NCBI GenBank assembly: GCA_045134375.1
Contig: JBGUVL010000012.1
Span: forward strand, 1-64,000
Source of the DNA: JBGUVL01 sp045134375
GTDB lineage: Bacteria; Bacillota_I; Bacilli_A; Erysipelotrichales; Erysipelotrichaceae
Direction: 5' to 3'
DNA: 64,000 nt
Below are positions 1-7,875 of this stretch, piece by piece. Position numbers and translations under genes: made by a program. Within the stretch, counting starts at the first letter, position 1. Each line of letters begins with the position of its first letter. The notes below the pieces were generated by a model. That model did no database searches, was not told the origin of the DNA, and worked only from the letters and a program-made list of their open reading frames with translations.

Positions 1-35
1 ATTTCTATTCTTTGTTCTCTAGTAAGTTTTGCCAT
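1..35 (-). CDS. IS3-like transposase OrfA, N-terminal fragment
   Basis: Only the first 11 full codons lie inside the window; they read MAKLTREQRIE, the typical opening of the helix-turn-helix OrfA of IS3-family elements. An AAAGGGG ribosome site sits about 10 bases upstream, and a typical IS3-like terminal repeat lies just beyond it (63-86). OrfA would bind the element ends and is usually joined to the DDE catalytic OrfB by frameshifting. The rest lies left of the window, so whether the element is intact cannot be seen. Family assignment is inference from a short N-terminus plus the end repeat. Confidence 0.6.
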   Translation of the reverse strand, partial: MAKLTREQRIE

Positions 36-86
36 ATAAAAATGAACCCCTTTCAATTGGTAGTCCAACTTTTGGGGTTCACTTCA
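1..86 (-). mobile_element. End of an IS3-family insertion sequence
   Basis: The terminal-repeat-like stretch at 63-86 contains GTCCAACTTTTGGGGTTCAC, resembling ends of IS3-group elements in Firmicutes. It lies 28 bases ahead of the OrfA start at 35. The outer boundary near 86 is approximate because the other end and the target duplication are not in view. It lies downstream of rpsI, beyond that gene's terminator. Confidence 0.55.
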
Positions 87-129
87 AAATGTAGTTCTTT
101 TTATTTGACCACATTTTATAGTGAGAATT

Positions 130-173
130 TTGTGCCTTTATTGTGCCTTTATTGTGCCTTTATTGTGCCTTTA
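130..173. repeat. Four perfect tandem copies of an 11-bp unit
   Basis: TTGTGCCTTTA occurs four times head to tail without mismatch, between the IS end and the rpsI terminator. The period is about one helical turn, so a protein-binding array is possible, but slippage is equally possible. No gene reads through it. Confidence 0.9.
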
Positions 174-212
174 CGAGACGTAACCATCGTGCTTCAAATG
201 GATTCAAACACG

Positions 213-240
213 AAAAAAGCCCCAAAAATGGGGCTTTGTT
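213..240 (-). terminator. rho-independent terminator of rplM-rpsI
   Basis: On the minus strand GCCCC-ATTTTT-GGGGC is followed by six T. It lies about 20 bases after the rpsI stop and ends the rplM-rpsI operon. Confidence 0.9.
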
Positions 241-261
241 GTCTCGATACGATAATATAAA

Positions 262-660
262 TTAACGTTTAGAGAACTGTGGAGCACGTCTTGCAGCTTT
301 AAGACCGTATTTCTTACGTTCTTTCATACGTGGATCTCTTGTTAAGAATCCAGCAGCTTTTAATGCAGGTCTGTAATCTGCACCAGCTTCTAACAATGCT
401 CTAGCGATACCATGTCTCATAGCACCAGCTTGTCCTGTGTATCCACCACCGTGAACATTAATCTGAACATCAAACTGAGCTAATGTTTCAGTTAATTCTA
501 ATGGTGAACGAACTACCATTCTTAAAGTTTCAAGTGGTAAGTATTCTTCTAATGTTTTACCATTAACAGTAATGTTACCTTTACCCGGAGTCATGAAGAC
601 ACGAGCAACGGAACTTTTTCTACGTCCTGTTCCAACGTATTGTACTTTCTTAGTTGCCAT
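262..660 (-). CDS. rpsI: 30S ribosomal protein S9
   Basis: S9 of the small subunit head, 132 aa, a normal length. The N-terminus VQYVGTGRRKSSVARV and the basic tail ending in PQFSKR, which reaches toward the P-site tRNA, are both intact. The gene follows rplM by 12 bases with an AGGAGGAATAAGAG-type ribosome site, forming the usual L13-S9 pair. A strong terminator follows. Expression should follow rplM through the promoter at 1173-1201 and the leader between. Nothing in it is unusual. Confidence 0.98.
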   Translation of the reverse strand: MATKKVQYVGTGRRKSSVARVFMTPGKGNITVNGKTLEEYLPLETLRMVVRSPLELTETLAQFDVQINVHGGGYTGQAGAMRHGIARALLEAGADYRPALKAAGFLTRDPRMKERKKYGLKAARRAPQFSKR

Positions 661-672
661 CTCTTATTCCTC

Positions 673-1110
673 CTATCCTTTAATTTTTAATTCCACTGGT
701 TTCTGAGCAGCGTGTGGATGTTCGCTTCCTTTGTAAACAAATAAGTGTTTACGCTGTACATCACCTAATCTTGTGTGAGGCAGCATACCGTGAATTGCTT
801 TTTCAACCCATTCAATTGTATACTTTTCCTTCATCACTTTAGCAGTACGAGTTCTTAGACCACCTGGGTACATGGAGTGAGAGTAATACTTCTTATCGTT
901 CATCTTGTTTCCAGTCATCACGATCTGATCCGCATTGATTACGATTACATAGTCACCACAATCAACGTTTGGTGTATAAGTAGGTTTGTGTTTTCCTCTT
1001 AATACTGCAGCTACTTCACTAGCTAAACGACCCATAGTCATTCCTGCTCCATCAACAACGTACCAAGTACGTTTTACGTCAGCAGGTTTTGTAAATGTTG
1101 TTTGACGCAT
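673..1110 (-). CDS. rplM: 50S ribosomal protein L13
   Basis: L13, an early-assembling large-subunit protein, 145 aa, full length. The family core is visible: WYVVDGAGMTMGRLASEVA near residues 16-34, GDYVIVINA near 52-60 and GMLPHTRLG near 109-117. The start is supported by AAAGGAGAAAAG ending 5 bases upstream. It heads the rplM-rpsI operon. In related Bacillota these two genes continue the ecf-truA cluster; here a PHP-phosphatase gene separates truA from rplM and a dedicated promoter plus leader drives the pair. Confidence 0.98.
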   Translation of the reverse strand: MRQTTFTKPADVKRTWYVVDGAGMTMGRLASEVAAVLRGKHKPTYTPNVDCGDYVIVINADQIVMTGNKMNDKKYYSHSMYPGGLRTRTAKVMKEKYTIEWVEKAIHGMLPHTRLGDVQRKHLFVYKGSEHPHAAQKPVELKIKG

Positions 1111-1166
1111 AATGTCTTTTCTCCTTTTTCATTGTAGTTTCCGGGGCTACAATGGCTTAAGAGCCA
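1111..1166 (-). promoter_or_regulatory. L13-type mRNA leader
   Basis: The short leader folds into GGCTC/TTAA-type hairpin (1154-1165) and a second stem ATTGTAG...CTACAAT (1131-1153) placed just ahead of the ribosome site. L13 leaders with such compact stems are known autoregulatory elements in Firmicutes; control by L13 is inferred. Confidence 0.6.
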
Positions 1167-1172
1167 TATATA

Positions 1173-1201
1173 ATTGTAAGGTTTCACTTACGCAAAGTCA
1201 A
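1173..1201 (-). promoter_or_regulatory. sigma-A promoter of rplM-rpsI
   Basis: TTGACT (1196-1201), 17-bp spacer, TACAAT (1173-1178) on the minus strand. Confidence 0.85.
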
Positions 1202-1211
1202 TCTATTTTTA

Positions 1212-1997
1212 TTAAAATTTAAGCGGAATTTCATCGATAATCGTTAACTTTAACTCATTTAGAAACGTTAGTGCCTGATTGCGGTAATCATCTCTTTCTA
1301 GCGAGTGATTGTCATGGGCATCCACCCCGATGATTACTTTATTTCCACACTCTGCTGCTATCTTCCAAAATTCAGGATATGGATATTCAACAACATGATA
1401 TTCATCATTGCAGCGAGCTCCTTCCAAGTTATACTCCAATACAACATCATGTTCTTTGCACCATTGACACAATCGCTTGCTTTGCTGTTTTGCATACGCA
1501 TCAAAACGATGCCTTCCTCTCATGAATAAATCCGGATGTGCCAAATAAGAATAAAGCCCTGTTGATAATCCAACAATCGCATCGTCCACATACTGTTTCA
1601 ACATTTCATCATTATCACAGATTCTGCCATAGTAAAGACGATGTTCATCACTCCCACAAAAATGATTTCCAAAAATAATATAGTCCAATTTTTTCTCTCT
1701 GATAAAGGATTGCAGCCAATCCATATATTCCGGAAAATATTCGCATTCTAAACCAATCTTTATGCGAATCTGATCTTTGTATTTTTCTTTCAAAAACGTA
1801 ATGCTTTGATAATAATCATCAAATTCTTCTACTTTCATACGAATTCCGCTTTGAAAATTGCTGTTGTATTGCCAACAAGAGTGATCGGAAAAACCTAATT
1901 CTTCATAACCACCTTTTATCGCGCTGATGACATAATCTTCATCACTACCAACCGCATGATGACATCGCTCGGTATGAGTATGATAATTGCTTTTCAT
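1212..1997 (-). CDS. PHP-domain phosphatase, histidinol-phosphatase-like
   Basis: A 261-aa stand-alone PHP domain, the family of HisK-type histidinol phosphatases that use a trinuclear metal site. Visible ligands are H6 and H8 (YHTHT), D38-H39, E84 (GLECEY), H112 (GNHF), H154 (AHPDLF) and D226/H228 (GVDAHD). No other histidine-biosynthesis gene is nearby, so the true substrate could be another phosphate ester. A GGGGGTGG ribosome site precedes the start. It sits between truA and rplM, after a terminator-like stem, and probably represents an insertion into the classic order; read-through from truA is possible. Confidence 0.75.
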   Translation of the reverse strand: MKSNYHTHTERCHHAVGSDEDYVISAIKGGYEELGFSDHSCWQYNSNFQSGIRMKVEEFDDYYQSITFLKEKYKDQIRIKIGLECEYFPEYMDWLQSFIREKKLDYIIFGNHFCGSDEHRLYYGRICDNDEMLKQYVDDAIVGLSTGLYSYLAHPDLFMRGRHRFDAYAKQQSKRLCQWCKEHDVVLEYNLEGARCNDEYHVVEYPYPEFWKIAAECGNKVIIGVDAHDNHSLERDDYRNQALTFLNELKLTIIDEIPLKF

Positions 1998-2016
1998 AAA
2001 ACCACCCCCGTTTTAG

Positions 2017-2070
2017 ATAAAATAAAAGCAACATTATTTTACCACAATGCTGCTGATATTTCTTTTATTT
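2017..2070 (-). terminator. AT-rich terminator-like stem after truA
   Basis: A long imperfect stem pairs AAATAAAAG and GCAGCATT with AATGTTGC and TTTTATTT on the minus strand. It may end the ecf-truA transcript with partial read-through to the PHP gene. Confidence 0.45.
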
Positions 2071-2072
2071 TA

Positions 2073-2807
2073 TCAATAATCAACGCGTACTAGATACAAT
2101 CCACACGCATCCGCCTTATATCGGCACAAATGCTTGTTCTTTGCAGAAAGCATTGCTGCAACTTGGTCGATGGTTAGTTGTTTTTTTCCACATTCGACAA
2201 TGGTCGCCACAATCATTCGAACCATATAACGAAGAAAACCATTTCCTTCTAAAATAAAATGATAAACATCGTCCTTTTTCTCTACACTACAATGATAAAT
2301 TGTTTTTACCCGGCTTTTTCTTGGATCGATCTTAGCGCTGGTAAAGGTAGTAAAGTCATGCGTTCCTTCGAATAATGCCGCGCATTTCTTCATACATTCA
2401 ATATCAAGTACGGTTCTTTCCATCCCCATGTAATTTTGAAGAAAAGGATTATTTACATCATTCGTTAAGTAATAGTCATAGCGCTTTTTCACCGCATGAA
2501 AACGCGCATGAAAATCACAACTCACTTCTTCCACTTTCAAAATTCGGATATCACTTGGCAATAATGCATTCAATGCACGAAAGTAAGCATCACCATCCAT
2601 ATTGATTTCACTATCAAAATGAAACACTTGCCCCAAGGCATGTACTTTTCCATCCGTTCTTCCAGAAGCAACGATTTCGCATGGTTGTCTATGAACACGA
2701 GTAAGGGCACATTCAATCTGTTCCTGCACACTGTCTCCACGTTTTTGTGATTGCCAGCCACAATAGCGACTCCCATCATAAGACACGGTTGCTTTCCATC
2801 TTATCAT
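2073..2807 (-). CDS. truA: tRNA pseudouridine(38-40) synthase TruA
   Basis: Makes pseudouridine at positions 38-40 of tRNA anticodon stems. 244 aa, standard length. The catalytic aspartate is D52 in SGRTDGKVHALGQ; the common form is GRTDAGVHA, so the AG after the Asp is GK here. The C-terminal half shows the usual NGFLRYMVRM (about residues 195-204). The start codon overlaps the ecfT stop by 4 bases (ATGA), so it is translationally coupled to the ECF genes, as in many Bacillota. Confidence 0.95.
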   Translation of the reverse strand: MIRWKATVSYDGSRYCGWQSQKRGDSVQEQIECALTRVHRQPCEIVASGRTDGKVHALGQVFHFDSEINMDGDAYFRALNALLPSDIRILKVEEVSCDFHARFHAVKKRYDYYLTNDVNNPFLQNYMGMERTVLDIECMKKCAALFEGTHDFTTFTSAKIDPRKSRVKTIYHCSVEKKDDVYHFILEGNGFLRYMVRMIVATIVECGKKQLTIDQVAAMLSAKNKHLCRYKADACGLYLVRVDY

Positions 2808-3601
2808 AAGGTAGCTACCATAATTTCAATGACTAAAATGACAATGGCAAATGCTAAAACATACCAATCTTGAAAGCGCATCTTCAACTGCTTATAGCGT
2901 GTACGCTTTTGATCTGGCACATATCCCCTTGCTTCCATCGCATAAGCAAGTTCCTCCGCTCTTTGAAATGCAGAGATGAACAATGGCACAATCAAAGATA
3001 AAATACTCATGATTTTTTCTTTAAAAGAACCATTTTCCAAATCGACTCCTCGACTTGCCTGTGCCTTCATGATTCTTTGTGTTTCCTCAATTAAGGTAGG
3101 AATAAACCGAAGTGCAATGGAAATCATCATCGCAATTTCATGAGCAGGAACCCCGATTTTCTTAAATGGAATCAACAAATCTTCAATTCCTAATGTCAAA
3201 TCCAACGGCTTTGTTGTCGCTGTTAAAATCGTTGTAATCGTCACCATAAACAATAAACGAATAACAATGTACAATGTCTGATGAATCGCATCACTATAAA
3301 TCTGTAAACCAAAAATCGTTGTCCATAGATCCCCGGTTTTGATCACAAGTATATTAACGATCAATAGGAATACCATCATAAACAACATTGGCTTCATTGC
3401 TTTCCAAACATATCGGAAATTCAATTTCGAAAGATATAAGCAATCCGCTACGACAAGAGCTAATATCGCATAGCCAACCCAACCTGCAGGAATAAATATC
3501 GCTATGATCAAAAACAGCATCCCCATGATCTTAGCGCGAGGATCTAATTTATGAAAGGTAGAGTTTAAAGGGACATAGCTTCCTAAAATCATACTATCCA
3601 T
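2804..3601 (-). CDS. ecfT: ECF transporter transmembrane component EcfT
   Basis: The shared membrane scaffold of group II ECF vitamin transporters, 265 aa. It has several hydrophobic segments in the first 130 residues and the two Ala-Arg-Gly coupling helices that bind the ATPases: KAQASRGVDLENG near 170 and YAMEARGYVP near 222. GAGGTG lies 7 bases ahead of the start. It follows ecfA2 with an 8-base overlap. Substrate-binding S subunits are encoded elsewhere; ThiT at 31211-31771 is a likely partner in this same genome. Confidence 0.95.
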   Translation of the reverse strand: MDSMILGSYVPLNSTFHKLDPRAKIMGMLFLIIAIFIPAGWVGYAILALVVADCLYLSKLNFRYVWKAMKPMLFMMVFLLIVNILVIKTGDLWTTIFGLQIYSDAIHQTLYIVIRLLFMVTITTILTATTKPLDLTLGIEDLLIPFKKIGVPAHEIAMMISIALRFIPTLIEETQRIMKAQASRGVDLENGSFKEKIMSILSLIVPLFISAFQRAEELAYAMEARGYVPDQKRTRYKQLKMRFQDWYVLAFAIVILVIEIMVATL

Positions 3602-4457
3602 GCTGTTTCACCTCATTTTCTATTGCTTTTACTAAGGTTTCTATGGAGGTGATGGAACCTTGCAATACCATACCTTTTTCTTCTAATTGCTGTTTCACAC
3701 GAATCACAGCCGGTGGTGTAATATTCATTTCATGCAATAGCTTATCATTTTGAAAAAACGCTTCACTGCTGCATTTTGTCTTCACCCGACCATGTTCTAA
3801 TACGATGACCTCTTCACAATAATTCATCACATGTTCCATATCATGAGTAACCATGATAATGGTTTTACCCATCTCCTGATTTAAACGCAAAAAGAGTCCC
3901 ATCATTTCCTTTGCACCTTGTGGATCTAATCCAGCCGTTGGTTCATCGAGTACTAAAATATCTGGATCGGCTGCTAATATCCCAGCGATCGCAACTCTTC
4001 GTTTTTGCCCACCTGACAAATCAAAAGGAGAACGTTCTAAATAGCTTTGATCGATACCGACAATTTCCAAAGCCTTTTTTGCTCGCTGAATGGCTTCCTC
4101 CTCACTTAATCCAAAGTTTTTTGGTCCAAAACTAACATCTTTCAATATCGTTTCTTCAAATAACTGGTATTCAGGAAACTGGAAAACCAATCCTACTTTC
4201 TTACGCAGTTGTTTTAAGTTTTTATTTTCTTTTTTATTCGCACCAACGCTAAATTCATCTACTGTTACCGTCCCCTCAGTTGGTAACAATAAAGCATTTA
4301 AATGCTGTACCAAGGTACTTTTTCCACTTCCCGTCTCGCCAATCACTGCGGTAAAGATTCCCTCTTTAATTTCTAGATTAATTTCATGCAATGCAACATA
4401 TGGAAATGGGGAAGAGGCATTGTAGATGTGACTTAATTCTTTGAATTCAATTGGCAT
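3594..4457 (-). CDS. ecfA2: ECF transporter ATPase EcfA2
   Basis: One of the paired ATPases that power ECF vitamin uptake, 287 aa. Walker A is GETGSGKST at 40-48, the Q-loop lies in VFQFPEYQLFEET, the signature is LSGGQKRR, and Walker B ends in DEPTAGLDP. Residues 230 onward carry the C-terminal region typical of EcfA. Its start overlaps the ecfA1 end by 25 bases, so the two are made together as the EcfA1-A2 heterodimer. The EcfA2 rather than EcfA1 label rests on gene order and the EFPEYQLF-like segment. Confidence 0.93.
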   Translation of the reverse strand: MPIEFKELSHIYNASSPFPYVALHEINLEIKEGIFTAVIGETGSGKSTLVQHLNALLLPTEGTVTVDEFSVGANKKENKNLKQLRKKVGLVFQFPEYQLFEETILKDVSFGPKNFGLSEEEAIQRAKKALEIVGIDQSYLERSPFDLSGGQKRRVAIAGILAADPDILVLDEPTAGLDPQGAKEMMGLFLRLNQEMGKTIIMVTHDMEHVMNYCEEVIVLEHGRVKTKCSSEAFFQNDKLLHEMNITPPAVIRVKQQLEEKGMVLQGSITSIETLVKAIENEVKQHG

Positions 4458-5260
4458 AATTCTTCCACTATCCCTTCTATCGTTATCTTTTTACTCACTT
4501 CAATTCCGTGATCGGCAAGTTGCTTTTGCAGCTTTAATGCAAATGGTACATCCAATTTACTTTCCACTAACGCTTCTTCTCTCAACAATATTTCTTCTGG
4601 TTTTCCCTGCATTTTTACTTTTCCATCATCTAGTACAATAGCATAATCACTACGTGTCACTTCTTCCATATCATGGGTAATGGAAATAATGGTTAAATTA
4701 CGGTCTTTATGAAGTTCTTCAATCAAAGCGTTAATTTCTCTTTTTCCCTTTGGATCCAGCATACTGGTTGCTTCATCTAAAATAATGATGTTAAGTTTCA
4801 TTGCCAAAACCCCTGCAATTGCCACACGCTGCTTCTGCCCGCCGGATAGTTTTGTTGGTTCACTATTTAAAAAATCTTGCATTCCAACTTTTGATGCAAA
4901 CTCTTCAATGAGCGATTGCATCTCTTCTGTTGGCACTTGATGATTTTCTAAGCCGAATGCGATATCATCCGCTACCGTTGATCCAATGAACTGGTTATCC
5001 GGATTTTGAAACACGACACCAACTTGTTCACGTATCGCATAAACATGTTCTTCATCTAAAGGCATACCAGCAATTTCAATACTTCCTTGTTTGGCCTCTA
5101 ACAAGCCAATCAACAGTTTTGCTAAGGTACTTTTCCCACTGCCATTATGTCCAATGATAGTAGTGTAACTTCCCTCTTCAATTGAAAAAGAAACATGATT
5201 CACAGCAAAATCACTATCGTTATAAGAAAAACATAAATCGTTTACATTTATGATACTCAT
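4433..5260 (-). CDS. ecfA1: ECF transporter ATPase EcfA1
   Basis: First ATPase of the ECF module, 275 aa. Walker A is GHNGSGKST at 37-45, the Q-loop is VFQNPDNQF, the signature LSGGQKQR near 140, and Walker B is followed by DEATSMLDP. GAGGTG precedes the start by 5 bases. It heads ecfA1-ecfA2-ecfT-truA from the promoter at 5284-5312. In most Bacillota it directly follows rplQ; here 9.7 kb lie between them. Confidence 0.95.
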   Translation of the reverse strand: MSIINVNDLCFSYNDSDFAVNHVSFSIEEGSYTTIIGHNGSGKSTLAKLLIGLLEAKQGSIEIAGMPLDEEHVYAIREQVGVVFQNPDNQFIGSTVADDIAFGLENHQVPTEEMQSLIEEFASKVGMQDFLNSEPTKLSGGQKQRVAIAGVLAMKLNIIILDEATSMLDPKGKREINALIEELHKDRNLTIISITHDMEEVTRSDYAIVLDDGKVKMQGKPEEILLREEALVESKLDVPFALKLQKQLADHGIEVSKKITIEGIVEELCQLNSKN

Positions 5261-5283
5261 ATTCTCACCTCAAAACTTTTTTT

Positions 5284-5312
5284 ATTATACTATGAAACCA
5301 GTATTTAAACAA
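5284..5312 (-). promoter_or_regulatory. promoter of ecfA1-ecfA2-ecfT-truA
   Basis: TTGTTT (5307-5312), 17-bp spacer, TATAAT (5284-5289). The separate promoter fits the separation of this cluster from rplQ. Confidence 0.8.
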
Positions 5313-5341
5313 TGTTTGACTCTAAAAAAGTGTCAAGACAC

Positions 5342-5368
5342 ATAAAAAAAGGAAGGTTTTCCTTCCCT
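5342..5368 (-). terminator. terminator after the small membrane protein gene
   Basis: GGAAGG-AAAA-CCTTCC followed by seven T on the minus strand, directly after the stop at 5369. Confidence 0.85.
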
Positions 5369-5494
5369 TTAACGCAAATTCAAAAGTAGTACCCAAAGTA
5401 ATAATAAAGCCACTGCTACAACAAGACGAACCATTGGTTCTCCTTTATGTTCTTCATAATAATCCAATGGATTCATTCTTTTTTTCTTTTTCAT
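5369..5494 (-). CDS. 41-aa single-pass membrane protein
   Basis: A small gene starting at 5494 with GAGGAG 9 bases upstream and ending at a terminator. The product has a basic head (MKKKKRMNPLDYYEEHKGEP) and one hydrophobic helix of about 18 residues (VRLVVAVALLLLWVLLL), so it should span the membrane with the head inside. It follows the gene at 5513-6040 by 18 bases and is probably co-transcribed with it. I do not recognise a family. The ribosome site, codon use and terminator make it a credible gene. Confidence 0.7.
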   Translation of the reverse strand: MKKKKRMNPLDYYEEHKGEPMVRLVVAVALLLLWVLLLNLR

Positions 5495-5512
5495 CTTATG
5501 TTTTCTCCTCAC

Positions 5513-6040
5513 TTATTTTAAGATCCAATTCACATAAGTTCCTTGGTATTCTTTCGCTAAATCAGCTAAATAGAATATTTTACTTAAGATAACATCACTT
5601 TCCGAACGAATGATATTAAGAACTAATAATTCATTCGAATTAGCACCTGTGGTAACAACATAACCTTCATTGATCACACAACTTTTAAAACGCTCTAATG
5701 CTTTCTCTTCTTCAAATCGAATGGTATGCTGTAAAGGACGCTCTTTATGTTCTTCCAATTGGTCCAACGCTTCTAAACGTTCTTCACTTATTTCATTTAA
5801 ATGTTCCATGTCTTCTTTACTTAAATGAGGAAAGGATACCGTTTTGGTCGATGCTTCTGTTAAGAAATCCTCTTTCTCAATAGTATCTTCATTAATTTGT
5901 TGTACCGAATGAAGGATGCATTCATCTTGGTTATTCTCTTCCACGATTTCGTTATTCTTTTTTTCCTCTTGTTTCAGTTTATATGCAAGCAACGCTGCTG
6001 CACTCCCTAGTACTGCAATTACTCCTAACACTTTTTTCAT
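5513..6040 (-). CDS. membrane-anchored protein with RraB-like C-terminal domain
   Basis: 175 aa. Residues 2-21 form an N-terminal membrane anchor (VLGVIAVLGSAAALLAYKL), followed by a long acidic linker rich in Glu and Asn (about 22-105). The last 70 residues, ending LADLAKEYQGTYVNWILK, resemble the ferredoxin-like fold of ribonuclease E inhibitor RraB and DUF695-type proteins, whose ends read similarly (AKEHGGEYDGW). The likeness is from memory and not proof of function. GGAGGG lies 6 bases ahead of the start. It sits downstream of trmR and upstream of the 41-aa protein. Confidence 0.5.
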   Translation of the reverse strand: MKKVLGVIAVLGSAAALLAYKLKQEEKKNNEIVEENNQDECILHSVQQINEDTIEKEDFLTEASTKTVSFPHLSKEDMEHLNEISEERLEALDQLEEHKERPLQHTIRFEEEKALERFKSCVINEGYVVTTGANSNELLVLNIIRSESDVILSKIFYLADLAKEYQGTYVNWILK

Positions 6041-6099
6041 ATGATTCCCTCCAATTTTTCTATTATTATACCACCATCGATAGAAATTATCTATGGATG

Positions 6100-6705
6100 C
6101 TAATCCGAATGCATTTCACCACATTCTTTACGACGAGAAATCGCAACACCATCCCCACAATCATAAAAGATAGTTTCAAAATATGCATTTTTCTTTAGAT
6201 AGGAAATATATTTTCTTATTTTTCCAACCAATTGACGAGTATTTCGATTTCGAATCGGTTCTTTGCTTTCCACCATCCCATGAAATTTCAAATTATCGCT
6301 GACAATCATCCCATGTGGCGCTAAATTTTTTTGATAACGCTCAAAAAAACGAATGTATTGTGCTTTCGCTGCATCGATAAAGATCAAATCATAGAGTCCT
6401 TCGATTTCGGCTTCTAACGCATCTACGTGAAGCAATGTAATTCTTCCTTCCAACTGACAATGACGAACATTCTCTACCGCTTCTTGATATCGCATGTCGT
6501 CACGTTCCATCGTTACAACATGAATCTCTTTATCCATACGACACATCTGTATCGCTGAATAACCAATCGCACTCCCTATCTCAAGAATATTTTTACTTTG
6601 GTTTTCTTTAATTATCTTTTGGAGAAATTGAATGCCTTCCTTTTGCATAATTGGAATATCATTTTCTCTTGCATACTGTTCCATTTCTTCTAAATATTGT
6701 TCCAT
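6100..6705 (-). CDS. trmR: tRNA 5-hydroxyuridine O-methyltransferase TrmR (YrrM)
   Basis: A 201-aa class I SAM-dependent O-methyltransferase of the YrrM/TrmR group, which methylates ho5U34 in tRNA to mo5U. The SAM loop is ILEIGSAIGYSAI (40-52); divalent-metal ligands D111 (FIDAAKAQY) and D137-N138 (VSDNLKFHG) are in place. The last 10 residues (RRKECGEMHSD) extend past the usual end. It starts 15 bases after the CapA-like gene stop and may be its downstream partner. A caffeoyl-CoA-type methyltransferase on small molecules is the alternative. Confidence 0.8.
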   Translation of the reverse strand: MEQYLEEMEQYARENDIPIMQKEGIQFLQKIIKENQSKNILEIGSAIGYSAIQMCRMDKEIHVVTMERDDMRYQEAVENVRHCQLEGRITLLHVDALEAEIEGLYDLIFIDAAKAQYIRFFERYQKNLAPHGMIVSDNLKFHGMVESKEPIRNRNTRQLVGKIRKYISYLKKNAYFETIFYDCGDGVAISRRKECGEMHSD

Positions 6706-6720
6706 TCTTTTTCTTAACCT

Positions 6721-7875
6721 CTATTTTAAAAATGCCTCATTTATGACTTCTTCGGTTTTCGATTGGATATAATCCAAAGAAACAATGTTACCTTCAAAAC
6801 CATTTAACACATGGCGGTTTGCCAATTCATCTGTATAATTTTTTAATTGATATACTTGATAATGATATCTTTCTTCTAAAATATTATTTTGATTTCCTTC
6901 AAAATGAATGATTAACGGTGTCCATACAACATTTTTAACCTGAATTTGTTTGGTTTCTGCATTCTTTACGAAATCAAAACCAACCATACCGCTAATTGCG
7001 TTGTCTGTTGTAAGCATTCCTCCAATGAAATTTCCTAAAGAATAGACAACCAGTGTCTGATTCCCTTCTTTTCCTTCCAACCATTCAATTGGCTGAATGG
7101 TATGTGGATGCGTACCAATCACAACATCTACTCCTAAATCAGCAAATAACTGGGCATAATGTAATTGATAATCATTAGGCATAAATGTATTTTCATCTCC
7201 CCAATGAGCCGATACAATGACAACATCACTGATTTCTTTTGCTTTTGCGACATCCCGTTGAATTTTATCATCACTGAAATAAGATACATTATAAGGATTT
7301 GTAGGTTCAATTCCATTGGTTCCATACGTATAAGCTAAAAAACTAAACGTAATCCCCTTTTTTTGAAAAGTAGGAATACGATCGTACTCATCCTGAGAGG
7401 TATAGACACCATTCGTCACTATTTTTGTTTTCGAAAATGCGGCTAACTCATTGACAATTCCAGTCTCATATTTATCCAAGCAATGATTGGTTGCCAAATT
7501 GACTAGATTGAACCCAGTATCCTCTAAGTTTTTAGCAATCTCGGTTGGAGAATTAAAGGTAGGATATCCAGATAATCCTAACTCACTTCCTCCTAATACC
7601 GTTTCTTGATTTATAAAAGCAATATCTGCTTTTTTCACTAACTTTTTTACATCGGCATACATTTTGGTAAAATCATAACTGCCATCTTCTTTTTGTGCAT
7701 CTTCATAAACGGTTTCATGTATTAAATTATCACCAACACCAACAAAAGATACAACGGTATCCTGTTTTTTATCCTCTTTTGGTTGACTTGGATCTTGTGT
7801 CGTTGAACCACATGCCGTTACGAAAAAAACGCACAATAAAATGATTACTATCTTGTTTATGTTATTTTGCCCCAT
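6721..7875 (-). CDS. CapA-like (PGA_cap) metallophosphatase lipoprotein
   Basis: 384 aa from the start at 7875, chosen because GGAGG lies 7 bases upstream; an in-frame ATG at 7905 lacks a ribosome site. A lipoprotein signal ends at FVTAC (lipobox Cys near residue 22). The rest is a CapA/poly-gamma-glutamate capsule-type calcineurin fold: FVGVGDNLIHE, INQETVLGG, NLATNHCLDKYETGI, VSAHWGDE and GTHPHTIQPIEW carry the metal-binding His/Asp/Asn. These proteins act at the cell surface, with the reaction unproven. It overlaps the VanY-like gene end by 14 bases. No capsule ligase genes are nearby, so a role in polyglutamate is not implied. Confidence 0.82.
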   Translation of the reverse strand: MGQNNINKIVIILLCVFFVTACGSTTQDPSQPKEDKKQDTVVSFVGVGDNLIHETVYEDAQKEDGSYDFTKMYADVKKLVKKADIAFINQETVLGGSELGLSGYPTFNSPTEIAKNLEDTGFNLVNLATNHCLDKYETGIVNELAAFSKTKIVTNGVYTSQDEYDRIPTFQKKGITFSFLAYTYGTNGIEPTNPYNVSYFSDDKIQRDVAKAKEISDVVIVSAHWGDENTFMPNDYQLHYAQLFADLGVDVVIGTHPHTIQPIEWLEGKEGNQTLVVYSLGNFIGGMLTTDNAISGMVGFDFVKNAETKQIQVKNVVWTPLIIHFEGNQNNILEERYHYQVYQLKNYTDELANRHVLNGFEGNIVSLDYIQSKTEEVINEAFLK

